Positions 24,596 through 34,087 of a stretch of DNA of 64,000 nt are shown here, piece after piece. The notes under the pieces were generated by a model. That model saw nothing but the letters and a program-made list of their open reading frames with translations. It made no database searches and was not told the DNA's origin. Made by a program: the position numbers and the translations under genes. This DNA comes from Pseudomonas sp. R28(2017) (lineage in GTDB: Bacteria > Pseudomonadota > Gammaproteobacteria > Pseudomonadales > Pseudomonadaceae), in NCBI RefSeq assembly GCF_002112505.1, contig NZ_NEHW01000001.1, forward strand, positions 372,001 to 436,000, given 5' to 3'. The first letter of the stretch is position 1. Each line of letters opens with the position of its first letter.

Positions 24596-25545
24596 CGCGG
24601 GTTCGGCTCGGTCGGTTCAGGCTCGACCGGGTGTTCATGGCCGAGCACGGTGATGGTTTCCTGGGGTTTGACGCCCTTGAAATCCTTCTCGCCCGGGTCC
24701 TTGCCCTCGCTCGACATGTGCTCGATCACCGCGTTCATTTCCGCCCCCAGCAACAGCACGGCGGCAGAGATGTAGAAGTACAGCAACAGCACGATGATCG
24801 CACCGATGCTGCCATACATGGCGTTGTAGTCGGCAAAGGTCTTGACGTAGTAGGCAAAGCCCAGGGAGGCGATGATCCATACTACTACCGCCAGCACCGA
24901 ACCGGGGGTGATGAAGCGAAACTTCTGCTTCACGTCCGGCATCACGTAATAGATGAGCGCTACCGCCACCATCAGCAGGATGACAATGGCCGGCCAACGC
25001 AAGATCGTCCACACCGTGACGATGAATTCCTGCATGCCCACCTGCGCCGCGATCCACTCCATCACCTGCGGCCCCAGCACCATCAGTGCCGCCGCCACCA
25101 GCAACATGCCGGCGATACCCACGGTATAGAAGATCGACAGCGGGATGCGCTTCCACACCGGGCGCCCTTCGGGTACGTCATAGGCGGCATTCATGGCGCT
25201 CATCATCAGTCGCACGCCGGCCGAGGCGGTCCACAGTGCGATGACGATACCCACCGACAGCAGCCCGCCCTTGGACTGTTGCAATTGGTCGATCACCGGG
25301 TTCACCTGCTCCAGCGCCTGGGGCGGGAGCACCAGTTCGGACTGCAAGCGCAACCAGGAAAAGAAGTCCGGCAGGTGCAGGAAGCCAATCAGGGCGATCA
25401 GGAACAGGATGAAGGGGAACAGCGAGAACAGCATCTGGTAGGCCAGTGCAGATGCATAGGTCGACATCTCGTCGTCGAGGAATTCCTTGACGGTGCGTAC
25501 CAGCACGCGGTGCAGGGGCAGGCCGCGCAGGTCGGGGAAAATCAT
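24592..25545 (-). CDS. YihY/BrkB-family inner-membrane protein
   Basis: A 317-residue polytopic membrane protein of the YihY/BrkB family. It opens with '[21 protein letters not shown]', the family hallmark, followed by six hydrophobic segments up to residue 275 and an acidic, proline-rich tail. Members were once mislabelled RNase BN; a transport role is suspected but unproven. The Shine-Dalgarno 'aaaggagacgct' fixes the ATG at 25545. It forms a two-gene unit with def. Confidence 0.88.
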   Translation of the reverse strand: MIFPDLRGLPLHRVLVRTVKEFLDDEMSTYASALAYQMLFSLFPFILFLIALIGFLHLPDFFSWLRLQSELVLPPQALEQVNPVIDQLQQSKGGLLSVGIVIALWTASAGVRLMMSAMNAAYDVPEGRPVWKRIPLSIFYTVGIAGMLLVAAALMVLGPQVMEWIAAQVGMQEFIVTVWTILRWPAIVILLMVAVALIYYVMPDVKQKFRFITPGSVLAVVVWIIASLGFAYYVKTFADYNAMYGSIGAIIVLLLYFYISAAVLLLGAEMNAVIEHMSSEGKDPGEKDFKGVKPQETITVLGHEHPVEPEPTEPNPR

Positions 25546-25647
25546 AGCGTCTCCTTTCGCCGCTTGATTCTTGAGTACAACGGGTAAGTCTAATAGACCA
25601 CGCCGGTGATGTACTGCTCCCAGCCATGCAAGAAGAAAATGCCTACA

Positions 25648-25680
25648 CCTGTTTCTGCCTCGCACAGAGGCAGAAACAGG
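25648..25680 (-). terminator. Hairpin terminator after csbD-like gene
   Basis: CCTGTTTCTGCCTC (25648-25661) and its perfect complement (25667-25680), with a 5-base loop, 10 bases beyond the CsbD stop. On the minus strand a T-rich 'cattttcttcttg' follows after a few bases. Likely ends csbD transcription ahead of the BrkB promoter. Confidence 0.75.
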
Positions 25681-25690
25681 CCATCTGCGA

Positions 25691-25870
25691 TCAAGGCTTC
25701 TTCACTGCATCCTTCACGTTACCCTTGATCTGCTGCCCTTCGCCTTTCAGTTCCTGGGCCTTGCCCTCTGCCCGCAGCTTGTCGTTGTCAGTCACCTTGC
25801 CGATGCCCTGCTTGACGTTGCCGATCGCTTCGTTGGCCAGGCCTTTCGCTTTGTCTTTGGTGCCGCTCAT
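25691..25870 (-). CDS. CsbD-family stress protein
   Basis: A 59-residue, highly charged, probably disordered or helical protein: 'DKAKGLANEAIGNVKQGIGK' and 'AQELKGEGQQIKGNVKDAVK' match the CsbD repeat. In Bacillus the founder is a general-stress protein; here the role is inferred only. 'caggagatttgcc' is a strong Shine-Dalgarno for the ATG at 25870. A longer upstream frame is not supported. Confidence 0.9.
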   Translation of the reverse strand: MSGTKDKAKGLANEAIGNVKQGIGKVTDNDKLRAEGKAQELKGEGQQIKGNVKDAVKKP

Positions 25871-26079
25871 GGCAAATCTCCTGCAAATGGAGACACGGGG
25901 ACCGTGTCGACAGACGGTGGACCAGACGCTGTTCGCAGGAGTTTCAATCAATTTTCCAGGTTCAAGCCGAGCGGTGATTCTACGGGCGAATACCGCACCA
26001 AATCGGCCCCACCGCGCTGCCCAAGGCCGGCCTGCTCCCCTAGAATCGCCGGCAAACGGCAACCCGAAGCAGGTTGCCA

Positions 26080-27585
26080 ATGTACAAGAACAACAGTTTC
26101 CGGATACCCGCACCCATGCGTCTGATGCCCCTGTTCGCGGCCATGCTGCCGTTGTTGCCCTTGCCTGCCCTGGCTGCCGCACCGGCCAGCGAAACCCTCA
26201 AGGTCGAGCGTTATACCGACGATGGCCAACCCGGCACCCTGCGCTGGGCCATTGAAACCAGCAACCAGAACCCCGGCCACTATCGCATCGAGATCGCTGC
26301 GGTGGGACAGCCGCCCTACGTGATCCGCCCGACCCGCGCGCTGCCGGAGATCAAAGGCCCGGTGCAGATCACCGGCCTGCCCTGGGCCCGCGACGGCCAG
26401 TACATCGCCATCGACGGCTCGGGTTACATCAAGGACCAGGGCGTGCGCACCTGCCCCGGCGCCCTGCCCGGCCAGTTCGGCACCAATGTGCGCACCACCA
26501 CCAACCCCGGGCTGGTGCTGCGTGATACCCAGGGCGTGCACCTGAGTGGCCTGGAGGTGCGCAACTTCTGCATCGGCATATTGGTCAACCGCGCCAGTGG
26601 CAATGTCATCGAAGACAACCGCATCGTCGCCAACAAAGGCGGCGCCGGCATCATGCTCACCGGCGACGACGGCGCCGGCAACCCGACCGCCACCACCACG
26701 GTCAACAACAAGGTGCTGCGCAACCAGCTGATCGACAACGGCGATGGCCTTGAACTGACCCGCGGCGCGGCTTTCAACCTGGTGGCCGACAACCTGTTCC
26801 GCTCCACCCCGGCCAACCCCGAACCGTCCCAGGGCATCGAAATTCTGCTGGGCAACGACAACAGCGTGGTGCGCAACCGCTTCGAGAACTACTCCGACGG
26901 CCTGCAGATCAACTGGGGCAAGCGCAACTACCTCGGCGCCAACACCTTCAGCGGTAACTCGATCGGCGTCAGCGTCACCGGCGAAGGCAACATTCTCGAC
27001 GGCAACCTGATCCACGGCAACCGTATCGGCGTGGCCCTGCGCCCGGAGCCGGATATCACCGCCACGCGCCTGAGCGGCAACCGCATCTGGGGCAACAGCC
27101 AGGACATCCGCCGTTGTGAAGCCGGTGGTTCATGCGTGCCGAATCAGCGGACCGGCGCCATCGTCTTTGGCGTGCCGGCCCAGGCCCATGCGCTGTATGT
27201 GGGTTCGCGCGGGGTCGGTGCGGATTTGCCGAAGCAGGATCAGGCGATCATCTGCGATGCCAAGGGCGAGCCCAAACCGTGCCAGCCGTTACCCAACCAC
27301 AACCAGCAGCCGCCGCGGCTAATCGCGCTGGACGGCAATGTGCTGCGTGGCGAGGTGCAGGGGCCGGTGTCTAGCCTGCTGCGCATCGAGGTGTTCGGCA
27401 ATGCCCAGGCAAATGGGGCCGAGGCGGAGCAGTATCTGGGAGAGTTGTTGGTCAATAGCGATGCGCAAGGGAAGGCAAGCTTTGCTCAGGTGCTGGAGAA
27501 CATCGGCCAGTTCAAGAGTTTCACTGCGACGGTGACCACTGCGGATGGGGCCACTTCCGAGTTGAGCCTGCCGGTCACCCGCTAG
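26080..27585 (+). CDS. Exported right-handed beta-helix repeat protein
   Basis: About 501 residues. A signal peptide ends near 'LPALAAA' (about residue 34), then come 'YTDDGQPGTLRWAIETSN' and a run of parallel beta-helix turns rich in Asn and Gly ('NRASGNVIEDNRIVANKGGA', 'NGDGLELTRGAAFNLVADN', 'NLIHGNRIGVAL'). Such folds occur in polysaccharide lyases, epimerases and NosD-like proteins; no catalytic residues can be assigned. ATGs at 26080 and 26116 are both possible; I kept the longer one because 'agcaggttgcc' precedes it. Probably periplasmic or secreted. Confidence 0.78.
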   Translation: MYKNNSFRIPAPMRLMPLFAAMLPLLPLPALAAAPASETLKVERYTDDGQPGTLRWAIETSNQNPGHYRIEIAAVGQPPYVIRPTRALPEIKGPVQITGLPWARDGQYIAIDGSGYIKDQGVRTCPGALPGQFGTNVRTTTNPGLVLRDTQGVHLSGLEVRNFCIGILVNRASGNVIEDNRIVANKGGAGIMLTGDDGAGNPTATTTVNNKVLRNQLIDNGDGLELTRGAAFNLVADNLFRSTPANPEPSQGIEILLGNDNSVVRNRFENYSDGLQINWGKRNYLGANTFSGNSIGVSVTGEGNILDGNLIHGNRIGVALRPEPDITATRLSGNRIWGNSQDIRRCEAGGSCVPNQRTGAIVFGVPAQAHALYVGSRGVGADLPKQDQAIICDAKGEPKPCQPLPNHNQQPPRLIALDGNVLRGEVQGPVSSLLRIEVFGNAQANGAEAEQYLGELLVNSDAQGKASFAQVLENIGQFKSFTATVTTADGATSELSLPVTR

Positions 27586-27592
27586 GGCGGAT

Positions 27593-27688
27593 GGCCTCTT
27601 CGCGGGCAAGCCCGCTCCCACAGGGATATCACATAGCCCGAGGGCAATGACATTCCTGTGGGAGCGGGTTCACCGCGAAGAGGCCGGC
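27593..27688. repeat. REPIN
   Basis: Inverted REP pair just after the beta-helix gene. The second arm is altered at its centre ('gcgggttcaccgcgaag'), so the pair is imperfect. Confidence 0.84.
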
Positions 27689-27758
27689 AAACCTTGCTAG
27701 GCCCGGTGCCACCCCTCACAATGCAGCCCTAATCAAGCGTCAACCCGCAGGAACCTGC

Positions 27759-28139
27759 ATGAAACTCGACAAACCCGCTGCCATCGCCCGCCGCAACCAG
27801 GCCCTGGCCAACCCGGTGCTGACCAGCGCCAACACCCTGTTCGCCATCCTCGACCGCAAGCGCAACCTGTGGTGGTTCGAGGTGCCGGTGGCACTGCTGC
27901 GCAAGGGCCAGCCCGACTGGGTCAACCTGCTGCTGCACACCCCGGAAAGCGACGAACTGCAGCACCTGAAGGTGCCGGTCAACTTCCTCCGTGCTCACCA
28001 GGAGCAGATGGAAGTGCGCAACCCCGGCAAGCGCCGCTCGACCATCAGCCTGGCCCTGAGCGCCGACCGCGACTCGCTGCTGCGCGACACCCGCCCGGGT
28101 GGCGAGCAGCTGGACTTCCGGACCTTCGTGCAGGCCTGA
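27759..28139 (+). CDS. Conserved hypothetical protein
   Basis: A 126-residue soluble protein that I recognise only as a Pseudomonas hypothetical. It contains 'NLWWFEVPVALLRKGQPDWV' and a basic 'RNPGKRRSTISLALSADRDS' stretch; there is no signal peptide or membrane segment. 'gcaggaacctgc' is a good Shine-Dalgarno, so the gene is real. Its stop adjoins the end of the convergent CvfB-like gene without a gap. Confidence 0.72.
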   Translation: MKLDKPAAIARRNQALANPVLTSANTLFAILDRKRNLWWFEVPVALLRKGQPDWVNLLLHTPESDELQHLKVPVNFLRAHQEQMEVRNPGKRRSTISLALSADRDSLLRDTRPGGEQLDFRTFVQA

Positions 28140-28976
28140 TCAGGCCTTTTCGATGCGATCGTCATGGATGACGATGCGGCCCTGCTTGAACAACCCGCCA
28201 ATGGCCTTCTTGAAGTTGCCCTTGCTGACGTTGAACATCTGGCTGATCACTTCCGGGGCGCTCTTGTCGCTCACCGCCAGCACACCGCCATCGGCCTCCA
28301 GGCGCGCCATGATGCGCGCCTGCAGGTCATCGCCCAGCGCTGCGCCAACCGGCTGCAGGCTTAGGGCGATCTTGCCGTCATGGCGCACTTCCTTGATGAA
28401 GCCGTCCACATGCATGCCCGAACGCAGGAACTTGAACACCTCGTTCTTGTGGATCAGGCCCCAGTGGCGGTTGTTGATGATGGCCTTGAAGCCCATCGGC
28501 GTCTCACCGGCCACCAGCAGCTGGACGGGCTGGCCAACCGGGTAGTCGGCCGGGGTGCGGTCGAGGTAGCGGTCCAGGCGCGAGGTAGCGGTGATGCGCC
28601 GGGTACGCTTGTCGAGGTAGGCATGCACCACGCAGTAGTCGCCGATCTTCAGCTGGCGGGATTCTTCCGAATACGGCATCAGCAGGTCCTTGGACAGGCC
28701 CCAGTCGAGGAAGATGCCGGCACCGTTGATGTCCTTGACCTTGAGGCTGGCGAACTCGCCGACCTGCACCTTGGGCTTCTCGGTGGTGGCAATCAGCTGG
28801 TCTTCGCTGTCCAGGTAGATGAACACGTTCAGCCAGTCGTCGACCTCGGTTTCGGCGTCTTTCGGGATGTAGCGCCCGGGCAGCAGGATTTCGCCATCGG
28901 CGCCGCCGTCAAGGTACAGGCCGAATTCCACGTGTTTCACGATTTGCAAACTGTTGTAACGCCCAAGCAGAGCCAT
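28140..28976 (-). CDS. CvfB-like S1-domain RNA-binding protein
   Basis: A 278-residue cytoplasmic protein of tandem S1-type OB folds and a C-terminal winged helix. Visible S1 blocks: 'VGEFASLKVKDINGAGIFLDW' and 'MHVDGFIKEVRHDGKIALSL'. The C-terminal 'GGVLAVSDKSAPEVISQMFN' is the winged-helix part. CvfB proteins bind RNA; in Staphylococcus they influence virulence gene expression, and the Pseudomonas role is not known. 'gaggaacatcgg' precedes the ATG. Confidence 0.87.
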   Translation of the reverse strand: MALLGRYNSLQIVKHVEFGLYLDGGADGEILLPGRYIPKDAETEVDDWLNVFIYLDSEDQLIATTEKPKVQVGEFASLKVKDINGAGIFLDWGLSKDLLMPYSEESRQLKIGDYCVVHAYLDKRTRRITATSRLDRYLDRTPADYPVGQPVQLLVAGETPMGFKAIINNRHWGLIHKNEVFKFLRSGMHVDGFIKEVRHDGKIALSLQPVGAALGDDLQARIMARLEADGGVLAVSDKSAPEVISQMFNVSKGNFKKAIGGLFKQGRIVIHDDRIEKA

Positions 28977-29038
28977 TTCCGATGTTCCTCAAGACAAGGC
29001 GGCTATTCTACACCTGAAGCCGTAAAAGGGATCAGCAC

Positions 29039-29899
29039 ATGCATGTACGCCTGTCCAAAGCCCTGATCATCGCCATTGCCTGCGCCCTGGCCCTGGCCGC
29101 CTGCAGCCGCATCGACCTGGCCTACCGCAACCTCGACCGCCTGGTACCCTGGTCGCTGGGCGACTACCTGGCGATGAACCGTGAACAGAAGAACCTGCTC
29201 GACGAACGGTTGAAAGAGCACCTGGCCTGGCACTGCAAGACCCAGCTGCCCGGCTACCTCGACTGGCTCGACCGGGTGCGCGACATGGTCGCCGAAGACC
29301 AGGTGACCGACCAGGCCCTGCAGCAACGCACCGTCGAAGCACGCCAGGCGATTGGCCGGGTGGCAGAAGCGATCACGCCCTCGGCCACCGAGCTGCTGCG
29401 CGGCATGAGCGATCAGCAGGTGGCGGAAATGCGCGATGCCTTTCGCGACGATATCAACGAACGGCAAAAGGAGTATGTCGACACACCCTTGGCCAAACAG
29501 ATCGCTCGACGCACCGAGCGCATGGAAAAACGCCTGAACAACTGGTTCGGCGAACTCAATGCCGCCCAGCGCCAGCGCGTACACGCCTGGTCGCAGGCGC
29601 TGGGTGACCAGAACCGCCAGTGGATCGCCAACCGCCAGCACTGGCAACAGCAGCTGATGCTGGCCATGAACCAGCGCAACGACGCCAGCTTCGAGCCGCG
29701 CCTGGCAACGCTTCTGCAACGCAAGGAAAGCCTGTGGACGCCGAAGTACCGCGCTGCCTATCAGAATTCCGAGCAGCAGGCGCGCAGCCTGTTGATCGAC
29801 CTCGTGCACCTCAGTACACCGGTGCAACGCCAGTTCCTGCAAGAGCGGCTGGCCAAGGTGCGCACCGACTTCAGTGAACTGAAGTGCCTGAAGAGCTGA
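29039..29899 (+). CDS. DUF6279-type lipoprotein
   Basis: A 286-residue lipoprotein: a hydrophobic N-terminus ends in the lipobox LALAAC (Cys22), followed by 'RIDLAYRNLDRLVPWSLGDY', the family signature. The mature part is nearly all helical and rich in Arg and Gln ('RRTERMEKRLNNWFGELNAA'). The function is unknown. 'aaagggatcagcac' is the Shine-Dalgarno. It is divergent from the CvfB-like gene. Confidence 0.84.
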   Translation: MHVRLSKALIIAIACALALAACSRIDLAYRNLDRLVPWSLGDYLAMNREQKNLLDERLKEHLAWHCKTQLPGYLDWLDRVRDMVAEDQVTDQALQQRTVEARQAIGRVAEAITPSATELLRGMSDQQVAEMRDAFRDDINERQKEYVDTPLAKQIARRTERMEKRLNNWFGELNAAQRQRVHAWSQALGDQNRQWIANRQHWQQQLMLAMNQRNDASFEPRLATLLQRKESLWTPKYRAAYQNSEQQARSLLIDLVHLSTPVQRQFLQERLAKVRTDFSELKCLKS

Positions 29900-29910
29900 A
29901 TGTGATAAGC

Positions 29911-29952
29911 AGGCCCGGCCTCTTCGCGGGCACGCCCGCGATGAGGCCAGGC
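29911..29952. repeat. Single REP-derived hairpin
   Basis: A solitary unit with the core 'ttcgcgggcacgcccgcgat' inside matching GGCCTC/GAGGCC outer arms, between the convergent lipoprotein and aceK genes. It lacks the 'ctcccacagg' flank. Confidence 0.75.
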
Positions 29953-29966
29953 CTGGCGAACCAGAA

Positions 29967-31682
29967 TCACCGTGCCTTGCGCCGATACGGGAACACGTCG
30001 ATCACCTTGCCTTCGCGAATCGCCGCCTGCAGCCCCTTCCAGTAATCCGCGTCATACAACTCCCCATGCAAGCGGCTGAATAGCCGGCGCTGGCCGATAT
30101 CGGCAAACAGGAATGGCGGGAATTCCTCGGGGAACACATCGTGCGGCCCGATCGAATACCACGGCTCGCCGGACATCTCATCCTCTGGGTAACGCGGCGG
30201 CGGGATGTGCCGGAAGTTCACCTCGGTCAGGAAGCTGATCTCGTCATAGTCGTAGAACACCACCCGCCCATGCCGGGTGACGCCGAAGTTCTTCAGCAAC
30301 ATGTCACCGGGGAAGATGTTCGCCGCCGCCAGTTGCTTGATGGCCAGCCCGTAGTCCTCCAGTGCTTCGAGCACCTGCCCTTCGCTGGCGTGCTCCAGGT
30401 ACAGGTTGAGCGGGGTCATGCGCCGCTCGGTCCAGCAGTGGCGGACCAGCACCGTGTCGCCCTCCAGCGCCACGGTCGAGGGTGCCACCTCCAGCAACTC
30501 GGCCAGGCACTCGGGCTCGAACTTGCCGCGCGGGAAGCGGAAATCGGCAAACTCCTGGGTATCGGCCATGCGCCCGACCCGGTCGACACTTTTCACCAGC
30601 CGGTATTTGTCGATCACGGTGGCGCGGTCGACGGTCTTGGACGGCGAGAAGCGGTCCTTGATGATCTTGAACACCGTGTTGAAGCCCGGCAGGGTGAACA
30701 CGCTCATGACCATGCCGCGCACCCCGGGGGCCATGACGAAGCGGTCGTCGCTGCTGGCCAGGTGGTTTATCAGCGCGCGGTAGAACTCCGATTTGCCCTG
30801 CTTGTAGAAGCCGATCGAAGTGTACAGCTCGGCAATGTGCTTGCCCGGCAGGATGCGCTTGAGAAAGTTGACGAACTCCCCTGGCACCGGCACATCCGCC
30901 ATGAAGTACGAACGCGTGAACGAGAAGATGATCGACACCTCGGCCTCGTCGGTGATCAAGGCATCGGCCTCGATGCCATGGCCTTCACGGTGCAGCAGCG
31001 CAATCACCAACGGCCACTGCTCGTCGCTGTTGTACAGGCGGCCGACCAGGTAGGCACCCTTGTTGCGATACAGCACCGGCACGAACAGCTCCACGGCCAG
31101 GGCCGGGTCCTTGCACACCCAGTCCGGCAGGCATTCGCGCAGTTGCTCCTCCAGCCGCGTGATGTCGCCTTCCAGGTCGCCATATGGCGCATCGAACGGG
31201 TAATCGGTGAAGATCGCCCGCAGCAGGCTTTTCAGGCCGGAACCGAGCCTGTAGGTGCGGGTCTGCGCAGCGCGCTCGTGGGCGCGGATCGAAGGCCGGG
31301 TGGTATGGATGAACATGCAGCCGTCGCTGATCTGGTCGTGGCTGAACAGGCTGCAGAACAATGAGTTGTACCAGGTCTCCGCCAGCTCATCGTCCAGCCG
31401 AGGGTCGATCAGGCGGATGTAGGCGTTTTTCACCAGCGGCCACTGTTCCACATCCAGCAGCACGTCGGCGTCGAAGCCATCACGCAGCCAGCCGTTGACC
31501 TCGCCGACCTTCTGTTCATACAGGTTGATACGCACGGCAGATGCCCGCTGAATCTCTTGCCAGCGCGCCTGCTCGAAGCGCTCACGAGCGCCCAGGGTGA
31601 TGCGGCGAAAATGTTCGCGATAGTCGTCAAAACCGTGGAGGATCATCCGGGCGATCTCGCTGGCAGGCCAATGCTGGGTCAT
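29967..31682 (-). CDS. aceK: Isocitrate dehydrogenase kinase/phosphatase AceK
   Basis: A 571-residue bifunctional enzyme, the family's usual size. It phosphorylates or dephosphorylates isocitrate dehydrogenase to set flux between the TCA cycle and the glyoxylate shunt. The ATP-site signature '[19 protein letters not shown]' is present, as are '[19 protein letters not shown]' and '[20 protein letters not shown]' in the kinase C-lobe. 'gtgaggttcaccgc' supplies a Shine-Dalgarno. It stands alone here, not with aceA/aceB, as is usual in Pseudomonas. Confidence 0.95.
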   Translation of the reverse strand: MTQHWPASEIARMILHGFDDYREHFRRITLGARERFEQARWQEIQRASAVRINLYEQKVGEVNGWLRDGFDADVLLDVEQWPLVKNAYIRLIDPRLDDELAETWYNSLFCSLFSHDQISDGCMFIHTTRPSIRAHERAAQTRTYRLGSGLKSLLRAIFTDYPFDAPYGDLEGDITRLEEQLRECLPDWVCKDPALAVELFVPVLYRNKGAYLVGRLYNSDEQWPLVIALLHREGHGIEADALITDEAEVSIIFSFTRSYFMADVPVPGEFVNFLKRILPGKHIAELYTSIGFYKQGKSEFYRALINHLASSDDRFVMAPGVRGMVMSVFTLPGFNTVFKIIKDRFSPSKTVDRATVIDKYRLVKSVDRVGRMADTQEFADFRFPRGKFEPECLAELLEVAPSTVALEGDTVLVRHCWTERRMTPLNLYLEHASEGQVLEALEDYGLAIKQLAAANIFPGDMLLKNFGVTRHGRVVFYDYDEISFLTEVNFRHIPPPRYPEDEMSGEPWYSIGPHDVFPEEFPPFLFADIGQRRLFSRLHGELYDADYWKGLQAAIREGKVIDVFPYRRKAR

Positions 31683-31719
31683 GCGGTGAACCTCACGCCA
31701 GGTGAGATAAAGAGCTTAG

Positions 31720-31751
31720 CCTGTACTGGCCCGCGAAGAGGCCGGTACAGG
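31720..31751. repeat. Degenerate REP hairpin
   Basis: CCTGTACTGGCC and GGCCGGTACAGG pair over 12 bp with one mismatch, with an 8-base loop 'cgcgaaga'. It looks like a REP unit that has lost its centre, in the aceK/EamA divergent gap. Confidence 0.6.
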
Positions 31752-31829
31752 TTTACACCGCAAGAAAGCACAAGAATCGCCCACGCCAGTCACGTACACT
31801 CGCGCCCTGCCCTGTACCCGGAGACCGTC

Positions 31830-32705
31830 GTGAGCCCCATCGCCCTAGCCCGCCTGCTGACCCTTGCCGCTGTCTGGGGGGCGAGTTTCCTGTTCATGCG
31901 CATCATCGCCCCGGAGCTGGGCACGATCCCCACCGCGTTCTTGCGTGTCTCCATCGCCTGCCTGGGCCTGATCGCCATTCTCGCCGCCACCCGGGTACGC
32001 TGGAACTTCGACGGCAAGCTCGGCGCCTGCCTGGTGCTGGGCATGATCAACTCTGGCATTCCGGCCACCTTCTATTCGGTGGCCGCGCAAGTGCTGCCCG
32101 CTGGCTACTCGGCCATTTTCAACGCCACCACACCGCTGATGGGCGTACTGATCGGCGCGCTGTTCTTCCGCGAAGCCATGACCCTGCCCAAGCTCGGCGG
32201 CATCTTCCTTGGCCTGTTCGGTGTCGGCATCCTCAGCGGCGCCGGCCCGGTAGCGCTGGACATGGCCCTGGTGCAAGGCGCCCTGTCCTGCCTGGCGGCC
32301 ACCACCTGCTATGGCTTCGCCGGTTTCCTGGCGCGGCGCTGGATCAGCGGCCTGGACAGCCGCCTGTCAGCCCTGGGCAGCATGCTCGGCGCCACCTTGC
32401 TGATGAGCCCGCTGTTCGCCTGGAGCGCCCTGACCCAGCCACCGGCCAGCTGGGGCGGCTGGCAGGTATGGCTGTCGCTGCTGGGCCTGGGCCTGCTGTG
32501 CACCGCTTTCGCCTACATCCTGTACTTCCGCCTGCTGGCCGAGATCGGCCCGGTCAGGGCCAGCACCGTGACCTTCCTGATACCGGCGTTCGGTGTACTG
32601 TGGGGCGCTTGGCTGCTGGACGAGCCACTGTCGATGGCGCACCTGTATGGTGGCCTGCTGATTGGCCTGGCGCTGTGGCTGGTGCTGCGCCCTGCCCGGA
32701 ACTGA
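31830..32705 (+). CDS. EamA/DMT-family transporter
   Basis: A 291-residue drug/metabolite transporter with ten hydrophobic segments in two EamA repeats ('LLTLAAVWGASFLFMRIIAP' opens the first; 'MAHLYGGLLIGLALWL' ends the second). Likely an exporter of amino acids or related small molecules; the substrate is unknown. The GTG at 31830 has 'ccggagaccgtc' in front, while the longer frame upstream runs through an aceK-antisense region, so GTG is preferred. Confidence 0.86.
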   Translation: MSPIALARLLTLAAVWGASFLFMRIIAPELGTIPTAFLRVSIACLGLIAILAATRVRWNFDGKLGACLVLGMINSGIPATFYSVAAQVLPAGYSAIFNATTPLMGVLIGALFFREAMTLPKLGGIFLGLFGVGILSGAGPVALDMALVQGALSCLAATTCYGFAGFLARRWISGLDSRLSALGSMLGATLLMSPLFAWSALTQPPASWGGWQVWLSLLGLGLLCTAFAYILYFRLLAEIGPVRASTVTFLIPAFGVLWGAWLLDEPLSMAHLYGGLLIGLALWLVLRPARN

Positions 32706-32760
32706 CCCGTCCGCCAACTGCAACACACCTCTCTGTGGGAGCAACTGTCTTGTGCTGCTT

Positions 32761-32918
32761 GTGCCGGCCTCTTCGCGGGTGAACCCGCTCCCACAGGTTC
32801 AATACTTACCTCAAGGCATGCGCAATCCCTGTGGGAGCGGCTTTAGCCGCGAACACCGGCAAAGCCGGTGCCAGCCACCGCGCTGGATTCTTCGCGGGTG
32901 AACCCGCTCCCACAAGGT
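32761..32918. repeat. REP cluster (three units)
   Basis: Units at about 32763-32797, 32827-32853 and 32888-32916. The outer two have the 'gggtgaaccc' centre; the middle one has 'ggctttagcc'. A partial fourth tail 'ctgtgggagcaac' begins at 32733. This cluster occupies the first half of the 500-base gap ahead of the catabolic operon. Confidence 0.82.
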
Positions 32919-32938
32919 TCATCGACCAACCCGCCGTG

Positions 32939-32958
32939 CGGTTTCACCTGTGAAACCG
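32939..32958. promoter_or_regulatory. Palindromic operator candidate A
   Basis: CGGTTTCAC-CT-GTGAAACCG, a perfect 9-2-9 palindrome whose 16-bp core GTTTCACCTGTGAAAC differs at two positions from site B. Probably bound by the cluster's IclR-type regulator. Confidence 0.6.
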
Positions 32959-33052
32959 CTACCCCGCCCGCGTTACCCGAAACTGCCCTGTTGCCTCGCA
33001 CGGCCCACTTGCCTGCGCCGAGAATGGGCATTTCCGTGCCATATAAAAAACT

Positions 33053-33072
33053 ATGTTTCACATATGAAACAT
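33053..33072. promoter_or_regulatory. Palindromic operator candidate B
   Basis: ATGTTTCA-CATA-TGAAACAT, a perfect 8-4-8 palindrome sharing the GTTTCAC...TGAAAC core with site A, 114 bp downstream of it. It lies in AT-rich DNA (about 33040-33140) that probably carries the operon promoter. IclR-family proteins bind palindromes of this general kind. Confidence 0.65.
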
Positions 33073-33171
33073 GACGATTCTGTGCACAAATGAGTAACCA
33101 ATTAATAAATAAGCATTTTTTATTTAAATGAAGGAAATATTTTAACTGGCACTGTTCATGCACTAAACGGC

Positions 33172-33187
33172 GTATCACCTATAAAAC
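33172..33187. promoter_or_regulatory. Degenerate operator candidate C
   Basis: GTATCACCTATAAAAC matches site A at 13 of 16 positions, 117 bp after site B and 19 bp before the first start codon. It is weaker than A and B and could be chance. Confidence 0.35.
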
Positions 33188-33206
33188 AGACCAGCGAGTT
33201 GATCCC

Positions 33207-34058
33207 ATGGCTGTGAAAGAGATGTACGCAATCGCCCCTCAGTGGAAAACGCCCAGCCCTTGCGATGCACAGGCGCCAACCGAAATCGAATTTCGCAACG
33301 TCGGCAAGGCCTTTGCGGCCAAAGGCCAGAGCCAGGCGCCGTTTGCCATCCGCGGTGTGAACTTCCAGATTCGCCGTGGCGAAGTGGTGTCGATCATCGG
33401 CCCTTCCGGCTGCGGCAAGAGCACCATTCTCAACATGGGCTCGGGCCTTTATCGCCCCAGCGAGGGCGAGGTGCTGGTCGGTGGCGAGCGGGTCGTCGGC
33501 CCGGTACCCAAGGTCGCTTTCATGCTGCAGAAGGACTTGCTGATGCCTTGGCGCAGCATCCGCCGCAACGTCGAACTGGGCCTGGAAATCCAGGGCAGGG
33601 CGGCCAGTGATCGCAAGGTCATCGCCCAAGACCTGCTCAACCGCTGCCACCTGCAAGGCTTCGCCGACCATTACCCGTTCCAGCTTTCCGGCGGCATGCG
33701 CCAGCGCGCCGCCTTGGCCCGCACCCTGGCCATCGACCCGCAGGTGCTGTTCCTCGACGAGCCGTTCTCGGCCCTCGATGCGCAGACCAAGATGATCCTC
33801 CAGCAGGACCTGGCGCGCATGCTGTTCGAAGAAAAGAAGACTGCGCTGTTCATCACCCACGACCTGGTCGAAGCCATCGCCCTGTCCGACCGCCTGCTGG
33901 TCATGAGTGCCCGCCCCGGCACGATCATCGAGGAAATCGAGATCGACCTGCCCCACCGCGACAACCCCCTCGAGCGCCGCAAGCTGCCGGAAATCGGCCC
34001 GCTGGCCGGGCGCCTGATGGACCTGTTGCACGTCGGCGCCGACCACGAACTGCATTGA
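33207..34058 (+). CDS. ABC transporter ATP-binding protein (NitT/TauT type)
   Basis: A 283-residue ATPase of a nitrate/sulfonate/taurine-type importer. Walker A GPSGCGKS is at 65-72, Q-loop in 'FMLQKDLLMPWRS', signature 'LSGGMRQRAALARTLAID', Walker B 'VLFLDEPFSALD', and the H-loop in 'FITHDLVEA'. It is the first gene of the 15-gene catabolic cluster. The Shine-Dalgarno before the ATG is weak; an internal ATG at 33222 is possible. Together with the next two genes it forms a complete importer. Confidence 0.92.
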   Translation: MAVKEMYAIAPQWKTPSPCDAQAPTEIEFRNVGKAFAAKGQSQAPFAIRGVNFQIRRGEVVSIIGPSGCGKSTILNMGSGLYRPSEGEVLVGGERVVGPVPKVAFMLQKDLLMPWRSIRRNVELGLEIQGRAASDRKVIAQDLLNRCHLQGFADHYPFQLSGGMRQRAALARTLAIDPQVLFLDEPFSALDAQTKMILQQDLARMLFEEKKTALFITHDLVEAIALSDRLLVMSARPGTIIEEIEIDLPHRDNPLERRKLPEIGPLAGRLMDLLHVGADHELH

Positions 34059-34087
34059 TCGGCGTTCACTACCTTCCGGGAGTCAGC

